64,000 nucleotides of DNA from Chitinophagales bacterium (GTDB taxonomy: Bacteria > Bacteroidota > Bacteroidia > Chitinophagales > LD1). How positions within the stretch are numbered: the stretch's first letter is position 1; the number at the start of each line of letters is the position of its first letter. Below, in pieces: positions 58,765-64,000 of the stretch. The position numbers and the translations under genes are program-made. Location: NCBI GenBank assembly GCA_026129525.1, contig JAHCHW010000006.1:1-64000 (forward strand), read 5' to 3'. The notes under the pieces were generated by a model. It made no database searches and had not been told where the DNA came from. It saw nothing but the letters and a program-made list of their open reading frames with translations.

Positions 58765-61215
58765 ATGGACATTAAAGAATTTTTATCGCAACCGATTAGT
58801 GACGAAGAAGTAGAGTTTTTGCCTATTCTCCCCGAAGAAGAAGGTGCTGACGGCAAAAAGTTAGATGTTCCGGAGGTGCTTCCCATCCTCCCTTTACGCA
58901 ATACCATTTTGTTTCCCGGTGTAGTATTGCCTATTACCATTGGCAGAGATAAAAGCATTACCGCTGTCAAAGAGGCATACAAAGCCAATAAATTGATTGG
59001 GGTAGTCGGTCAAACTGACGGAAATATTGAGGAGCCGGAATTCAAGGACATTTTTACCATTGGAACGGTAGCGCAAATAATGCGGATGATAAAAATGCCC
59101 GATGGCAGCACCACGGCTATCATTCAGGGGCGAGTTCGTTTTGTAGTGCGCGAGTTGGTGCAAAGTGAGCCTTACATGAAAGCCAAAGTAGAATTGCTGC
59201 AAGATACTATGCCGGTAGAGGATAAAGAGTTTGACGCGCTCGTGTTAAGCATTAAAGATTTAGCGGCTGAAATCATAAAACTAAATCCGCAAATTCCGAG
59301 CGAGGCTTCCATTGTGTTGCGAAATATTGCGAACCCTGTTACACTTACCCATTTCATTTCTTCCAACCTCAACATTTCAACCATCGAAAAGCAACGGTTG
59401 CTCGAAGTGGCCGATATGCGTGTGCGTGTTCAATCGGTGCTGGAATACCTGAACAAAGAATTGCAGATGTTGCAGATGAAAAGCGACATTCAGAATAAAG
59501 TAAAGCAGGATATTGATAAACAACAGCGCGACTTTTTTCTTTCACAACAACTGAAAACCATTCAGGAAGAACTAGGCATGCACGGTGCCGATAAGGATAT
59601 TCAGCGACTGAAAGATAAAATGAGCAAACTCACTTTGCCCGAAAAAGCAAAGGAGCAGGTGGACAAAGAATTGGAAAAGTTGCAACGTATGAACCCCGCT
59701 GCTGCCGAGTACAGTGTGGTGCTCAATTATGTTGACCTTATTCTCGATTTGCCTTGGGGCATTTATACCAAAGATGATTTCAATATCAAAAAGGCGAGTA
59801 AAGTTTTAAGTGATGATCACTTTGGTTTAGACAAAGTAAAAGATCGCATTCTTGAATATCTCGCAGTGCTGAAACTGAAAGGCGATTTAAAGTCCCCCAT
59901 TCTTTGCTTAGTAGGTCCTCCGGGAGTTGGTAAAACTTCGTTGGGGCAGAGTATTGCCAAAGCCTTAGGCAGAAAATATGTGCGCATAGCCTTGGGCGGT
60001 TTGCACGATGAAGCCGAAATACGCGGACACCGTAAAACATACATTGGTGCCATGCCGGGCAGAATTATTCAGAGTTTGAAAAAGGCAAAAAGCTCAAATC
60101 CGGTTTTTATTCTTGATGAGGTAGATAAAATTGGTGCCGATTACAAAGGCGACCCTTCCAGCGCCTTGCTCGAAGTGTTAGACCCCGAGCAAAACCATGC
60201 GTTCTACGATAACTATTTAGAGTTAGAGTACGATTTAAGCAAAGTATTGTTTATAGCCACTGCCAATTCATTACAAACCATTCAACCGGCTTTGCGCGAC
60301 CGCATGGAAATTATTCCCATTGAAGGTTATTCGATTGAGGAGAAATTGCAGATTGCCAAAAAGCACCTACTGCCAAAGCAATTGAGCAACCATGGTTTAA
60401 AAGCCAAGCAGGTACAACTAAGCGATAAAGTATTGGAGCGGTTAATTGAAGAGTACACCAAAGAAAGCGGAGTGCGCGAGTTAGACAGGCAATTGGCTTC
60501 CGTTATGCGAAATGTAGCAAAAAAAGTAGCGCTCAACGAAAAATATAATCCGAACGTAAAAGAAGAAGAACTGAGTAAAATTCTCGGTCCCGAAAAATTC
60601 GATAAAAGCATTTACACCGAAGAAAACATTCCGGGAGTTTCGGTTGGTTTGGCATGGACACCCGTTGGGGGCGATATTCTCTTTATTGAATCAACGCTAA
60701 GCAAAGGAAACGGTGCTATTACCCTTACCGGTAATTTGGGCGATGTAATGAAGGAGTCAGCCTCTACAGCAGTTACGTTCCTGAAGGCAAATGCTCAAAA
60801 GTTAGGTATTGATCCCGATGTTTTCAGCAAAGTAAATGTGCACTTGCATTTTCCGGAAGGAGCAGTGCCGAAAGACGGACCGAGTGCGGGTATTACTATT
60901 CTTACTTCATTGGCATCGTTGTTTACCCAACGCAAAGTAAAACCATACCTGGCCATGACGGGCGAAATAACCCTGCGCGGCAGAGTAATGCCCGTTGGCG
61001 GAATTAAGGAGAAAATTCTGGCTGCCAAACGAGCAGGTATTAAGGACATTATTATGTGCGAGAAGAACAAAAAAGATGTGGCGCAAATCAATCCCGACTA
61101 CATTAAGAATATCCGTTTCCATTATGTGAAAAATATGGATGAAGTAGTAGAACTGGCGCTGCAAAAAAACAGAGTAAAAAATGGGATTGATTTTTCGCAG
61201 TTTGAGAAAAAGTAG
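58765..61215 (+). CDS. lon: ATP-dependent Lon protease
   Basis: An 816-residue cytoplasmic AAA+ protease from ATG at 58765; a TTG seven codons upstream is less likely. It has an N-terminal substrate domain (about 36-240, opening [14 protein letters not shown]), Walker [10 protein letters not shown] at about 384-392 and Walker [12 protein letters not shown] near 447-457. The C-terminal peptidase has Ser707 in DGPSAG and Lys750 in GGIKEK, 43 residues apart as in E. coli Lon. It degrades damaged and regulatory proteins. Confidence 0.98.
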   Translation: MDIKEFLSQPISDEEVEFLPILPEEEGADGKKLDVPEVLPILPLRNTILFPGVVLPITIGRDKSITAVKEAYKANKLIGVVGQTDGNIEEPEFKDIFTIGTVAQIMRMIKMPDGSTTAIIQGRVRFVVRELVQSEPYMKAKVELLQDTMPVEDKEFDALVLSIKDLAAEIIKLNPQIPSEASIVLRNIANPVTLTHFISSNLNISTIEKQRLLEVADMRVRVQSVLEYLNKELQMLQMKSDIQNKVKQDIDKQQRDFFLSQQLKTIQEELGMHGADKDIQRLKDKMSKLTLPEKAKEQVDKELEKLQRMNPAAAEYSVVLNYVDLILDLPWGIYTKDDFNIKKASKVLSDDHFGLDKVKDRILEYLAVLKLKGDLKSPILCLVGPPGVGKTSLGQSIAKALGRKYVRIALGGLHDEAEIRGHRKTYIGAMPGRIIQSLKKAKSSNPVFILDEVDKIGADYKGDPSSALLEVLDPEQNHAFYDNYLELEYDLSKVLFIATANSLQTIQPALRDRMEIIPIEGYSIEEKLQIAKKHLLPKQLSNHGLKAKQVQLSDKVLERLIEEYTKESGVRELDRQLASVMRNVAKKVALNEKYNPNVKEEELSKILGPEKFDKSIYTEENIPGVSVGLAWTPVGGDILFIESTLSKGNGAITLTGNLGDVMKESASTAVTFLKANAQKLGIDPDVFSKVNVHLHFPEGAVPKDGPSAGITILTSLASLFTQRKVKPYLAMTGEITLRGRVMPVGGIKEKILAAKRAGIKDIIMCEKNKKDVAQINPDYIKNIRFHYVKNMDEVVELALQKNRVKNGIDFSQFEKK

Positions 61216-61290
61216 TTACGACTTTGTTGAGTTTGCAAGAATTAAGTCAGGCAGAACGCAAAGTACCCAATATTCTTATCTTCGCCCGCC

Positions 61291-61929
61291 ATGCAAAACA
61301 AGCCCGAAAACATACATCCCATTTTCAATACTCTACTAAACCGTGAGAGTAAAGAGAAATTGCTCAATCAGCGGGCAAAGGTGATTTGGTTTACGGGGCT
61401 TTCCGGCTCCGGGAAAAGCACCATTGCCAAGGGCTTGGAAAACGAATTACATCTGCTGGGCTATTTAACCATGGTGCTGGACGGAGATAATGTCCGCACG
61501 GGCATCAACAATAATCTCGGCTTTTCGGAAGAAGACCGCAAAGAGAACATTCGCAGAATTGCCGAGGTGGCAAAAATTCTTCTGAACTCGGGCGTAATAG
61601 CCATTTGCTGTTTTGTAAGCCCTACCGAGGAACTGCGAACCATTGCCCGCAACATTATAGGCAAAGACGACTTTGTGGAAGTGTTTGTAAATACCAGCAT
61701 TGAGGAATGCGAGCGCAGAGATGTGAAAGGTCTTTACGCCAAAGCACGCAAAGGAGAAATAAAAGATTTTACGGGTATCAGTGCTCCGTTTGAAGCACCT
61801 GCAAATCCTGACGTAGATGTAAAAACCAACGGAAGAACCGTTTACGAAACTGTGCGCGAAGTGGTGGCGCATATTCTTCCATTAATAAAATGCACTAACA
61901 AAAACACCGAAGACCAAATAGTATTCTAA
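61291..61929 (+). CDS. cysC: Adenylylsulfate (APS) kinase
   Basis: A 212-residue enzyme that phosphorylates APS to PAPS with ATP. The P-loop GLSGSGKST is at 36-44, followed by LDGDNVRTGINNNLGFSEEDRKENIRRIAEVAK, the signature of the family. FTGISAPFEAPANPDVDV gives the C-terminal substrate region. It lies 3 bp upstream of cysD, giving a cysC-cysD-cysN order. The presence of a stand-alone kinase means PAPS is made, for reduction or for sulfonation of lipids or polysaccharides. Confidence 0.97.
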   Translation: MQNKPENIHPIFNTLLNRESKEKLLNQRAKVIWFTGLSGSGKSTIAKGLENELHLLGYLTMVLDGDNVRTGINNNLGFSEEDRKENIRRIAEVAKILLNSGVIAICCFVSPTEELRTIARNIIGKDDFVEVFVNTSIEECERRDVKGLYAKARKGEIKDFTGISAPFEAPANPDVDVKTNGRTVYETVREVVAHILPLIKCTNKNTEDQIVF

Positions 61930-61932
61930 CGC

Positions 61933-62835
61933 ATGTCATACACACTCAATCACCTTAAAACACTCGAAGCCGAAAGCATTTTTGTACTGCGCGAAGTAGC
62001 GGCACAGTTTCAAAATCCGGCTATTCTTTTCAGCGGAGGAAAGGATTCCATACTGGTAACTTATCTGGCTAAAAAAGCATTTTACCCGGCACCTATTCCT
62101 TTTCCATTGGTGCATATTGATACCGGGCACAACTTTCAGGAAACACTCGATTACCGCGACAGCCTGGTGAAAAAACTCGGAGCAAAACTCATTATCGGCT
62201 CGGTGCAGGAAAGTATTGATAAAGGAAGAGTGGCGGAAGAAAAGGGTTACAGCGCTTCGCGAATCAGACTGCAAACCACCACCCTGCTTGATACTATTGA
62301 ACAACACAAGTTCGATGCCTGCATTGGCGGAGCAAGACGCGATGAAGAAAAAGCAAGAGCGAAAGAGCGTTTCTTTTCGCACCGCGATGAATTCGGGCAG
62401 TGGGACCCGAAAAACCAGCGCCCCGAACTGTGGAATTTGTTTAACGGCAAAATGCACGTTGGCGAAAATTTTCGCGTATTCCCAATTTCAAACTGGACAG
62501 AGTTAGATGTTTGGCAATACTTAGCCATGGAAGGAATTGAAATGCCCTCGCTTTATTTTTCGCACAAGCGCAGGGTGTTTAACCGCGATGGTGTGTTGCT
62601 GGCTGAATCGCAATACATACCGATGAAACCAACTGAACAAGCCGAAGAAATGGTTGTTCGTTTTCGCACCATCGGTGATATTACCTCTACAGGCGCCACA
62701 CTTTCCACTGCGGCATCGCTGGATGATATTATACAAGAAGTAGCTGCATCGCGCACCACCGAGCGGGGCGGAAGAGCCGATGATAAACGCAGCGAAACCA
62801 GTATGGAGGATAGAAAGAAGGAGGGATATTTTTAA
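61933..62835 (+). CDS. cysD: Sulfate adenylyltransferase subunit 2
   Basis: A 300-residue PP-loop ATP pyrophosphatase that makes APS from sulfate and ATP with CysN. The PP motif SGGKDS is at 34-39. VHIDTGHNFQETLDYRD, IGGARRDEEKARAKER, FNGKMHVGENFRVFPISNWTELDVWQY and the C-terminal REGRAD-like region (TERGGRADDKRSETSMEDRK) match the family. It starts 3 bp after cysC. Two palindromic repeats lie between its stop and cysN. Confidence 0.98.
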   Translation: MSYTLNHLKTLEAESIFVLREVAAQFQNPAILFSGGKDSILVTYLAKKAFYPAPIPFPLVHIDTGHNFQETLDYRDSLVKKLGAKLIIGSVQESIDKGRVAEEKGYSASRIRLQTTTLLDTIEQHKFDACIGGARRDEEKARAKERFFSHRDEFGQWDPKNQRPELWNLFNGKMHVGENFRVFPISNWTELDVWQYLAMEGIEMPSLYFSHKRRVFNRDGVLLAESQYIPMKPTEQAEEMVVRFRTIGDITSTGATLSTAASLDDIIQEVAASRTTERGGRADDKRSETSMEDRKKEGYF

Positions 62836-62848
62836 TGCCCCGCCCTTA

Positions 62849-62868
62849 CCCTCCCCTAAAAGGGAGGG
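62849..62868. repeat. Short palindromic repeat in the cysD-cysN gap
   Basis: CCCTCCC, loop CTAAAA, GGGAGGG forms a 7-bp GC-rich hairpin 13 bp after the cysD stop. It lacks a T-tail, so it is unlikely to be a standard terminator. It resembles the stem of the 29-nt elements at 62924 and 18998. Confidence 0.7.
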
Positions 62869-62923
62869 AATACTTAACAATGCAATATGATGAATAACGA
62901 AAAAAATAAAGACAATACAACTT

Positions 62924-62952
62924 CCTCCCCTTTGGGGAGGTCAGGAGGGGCT
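62924..62952 (+). repeat. 29-nt palindromic leader element, copy 2 (before cysN)
   Basis: CCTCCCC, loop TTT, GGGGAGG, then TCAGGAGGGGCT; 26 of 29 bases match the copy before the LOG gene, with differences only in the loop. It lies 24 bp upstream of the preferred cysN start and inside an in-frame upstream extension, where it would encode [10 protein letters not shown]. Confidence 0.8.
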
Positions 62953-62976
62953 TTCGACAGCAACTCTTACTTAAAC

Positions 62977-64000
62977 ATGGAACTTCTCCGTTTCACCACT
63001 GCCGGTAGTGTGGATGACGGAAAATCAACTTTAATTGGTCGCTTGCTTTACGACAGTAAATCAATTTTTGAAGATCAGTTAGAAAACATTGAAGCTACCA
63101 GCAAACGCAGAGGCGAAGCAACCGTAAACCTTGCCTTACTTACCGATGGGTTAAAAGCTGAGCGCGAACAAGGTATTACGATTGATGTAGCCTATCGCTA
63201 CTTCTCTACGCCCAAGCGCAAATTCATTATTGCCGATACACCCGGACACATTCAGTACACGCGCAACATGGTTACGGGAGCCAGCACGGCTAACCTTGCT
63301 ATTATTCTGGTAGATGCCCGCCAGGGAATTGTGGAGCAAACCAAACGCCACAGCATTATCGCATCGCTGCTGGGCATTCCGCACATTGCGCTTTGCATCA
63401 ACAAAATGGATTTGGTGAATTACGATGAAGCGGTGTACAACAACATAGTTTCGGAATACCGCGAGTTTGCCACACGCTTAAAAACAAAGGACATTCACTT
63501 TATTCCCATTTCGGCTCTGAATGGCGATAATGTGGTGCATCGCTCGCAAAACACCAATTGGTACGAAGGCGTTACGCTGATGTATTTGCTCGAAAACATT
63601 CACATTGCCAGCGATATTAACCACATTGATATGCGCTTTCCGGTGCAATATGTCATCCGCCCGTACAGCGATGAATTTCACGACTACCGCGGTTATGCCG
63701 GACGAATTGCCAGCGGAGTTATTCGCAAAGGCGATAAAGTAGTGGTATTGCCTTCGGGCTTTACTTCCACCGTTAAGTCGGTTGAATTGGATGGTAAAGA
63801 ATTAGACGAAGCTTTTGCTCCCCTTTCGGTTACCGTTCAGTTGGAGGACGATATAGATATTTCGCGGGGCGATATGTTGGCGCGCGAAGGAAACATTCCC
63901 AAACAAAGTCAGGATATTGAAGCCATGGTTTGCTGGATGAGCGACAAACCACTTCAGCTAAACGGCAAGTATTTTCTGAAACACACTACTAAAGATGCCC
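62977..64000 (+). CDS. cysN: Sulfate adenylyltransferase subunit 1 (3' end cut by window edge)
   Basis: GTPase subunit that drives APS synthesis by CysD. Visible motifs are G1 [19 protein letters not shown]3 [14 protein letters not shown]4 NKMD, and the start of the EF-Tu-like beta-barrel ([24 protein letters not shown]). ATG at 62977 ([16 protein letters not shown]) matches the family N-terminus. In-frame ATGs at 62887 and 62890 would add about 30 low-complexity residues partly encoded by a palindromic repeat. The frame is open to base 64000, so the end, and any fusion to a second CysC, is not visible. Confidence 0.95.
   Translation, partial: MELLRFTTAGSVDDGKSTLIGRLLYDSKSIFEDQLENIEATSKRRGEATVNLALLTDGLKAEREQGITIDVAYRYFSTPKRKFIIADTPGHIQYTRNMVTGASTANLAIILVDARQGIVEQTKRHSIIASLLGIPHIALCINKMDLVNYDEAVYNNIVSEYREFATRLKTKDIHFIPISALNGDNVVHRSQNTNWYEGVTLMYLLENIHIASDINHIDMRFPVQYVIRPYSDEFHDYRGYAGRIASGVIRKGDKVVVLPSGFTSTVKSVELDGKELDEAFAPLSVTVQLEDDIDISRGDMLAREGNIPKQSQDIEAMVCWMSDKPLQLNGKYFLKHTTKDA

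Overview
This window is chromosomal DNA from a member of the Bacteroidota. The evidence is several proteins ending in type IX secretion (T9SS) sorting domains, a T9SS lipoprotein of the SprE/PorW family, SprB-like and PKD repeats, a bactofilin/M23 pair, GbsR-type and winged-helix regulators with membrane partners, an IPExxxVDY-pyk pair, and promoter-like motifs of the Bacteroidota TTTG/TAnnTTTG type. The content fits a Chitinophagales- or Sphingobacteriales-like lineage, but the sequence does not let me name a genus. I see no rRNA, tRNA, CRISPR array or recognisable insertion sequence. Most of the window is vertically inherited housekeeping and envelope DNA.

Left part (1-9.5 kb): a large secreted WD40-repeat protein cut by the left edge, probably one of the WD40-caspase fusions. 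Next come a cloverleaf-like palindromic repeat and a broken DUF559 nuclease-like gene, then serS and an apparently unannotated 47-residue membrane protein. A four-gene minus-strand unit follows: a small membrane protein, a DCC/DUF393 membrane fusion, a DUF1295 protein and a T9SS subtilase. A GbsR-type regulator lies upstream of it, with clear candidate operators.

Middle part (9.5-31 kb): a secreted CotH-kinase protein; yidD; two tandem S41 proteases; a 3-hydroxyacyl-CoA dehydrogenase; a regulator/membrane-protein pair; a LOG-family protein; a sodium:solute symporter; TolC plus a membrane-fusion adaptor without its transporter; acpP-fabF-rnc; IPExxxVDY-pyk; a GNAT-like protein; two tandem YdcF paralogues; and a PAP2 phosphatase.

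Surface-protein region (31-49 kb): three giant exported proteins (1516, 1641 and 1419 aa) with PKD, Ig-like, choice-of-anchor L, IgGFc-binding-like, calcium-binding and SprB-like modules, each ending in a gliding-motility/CHU_C-type T9SS signal. Between the first two sit a POT peptide transporter, whose GTG start abuts a perfect hairpin, and a translationally coupled ceramidase-like protein.

Right part (48.7-64 kb): sprE/porW, a class A penicillin-binding protein and uvrC run leftward. They are divergent from an M23 peptidase, a bactofilin and an AtpZ protein. The gap between them holds a promoter-like motif and an intrinsic terminator ahead of sprE, suggesting a leader RNA. Then come lon and a sulfate-activation set, cysC-cysD-cysN, with cysN cut by the right edge. 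Palindromic repeats lie between cysD and cysN, and one copy shares 26 of 29 bases with an element in front of the LOG gene.

The most unusual signals are the cloverleaf repeat beside the decayed DUF559 gene, the paired 29-nt leader elements, the A-B-C higher-order domain repeat in the 1641-aa protein, the hairpin at the POT start codon, the candidate attenuator ahead of sprE, and the operators around the GbsR regulator. No complete, clearly new multi-gene system such as a defence island is visible.
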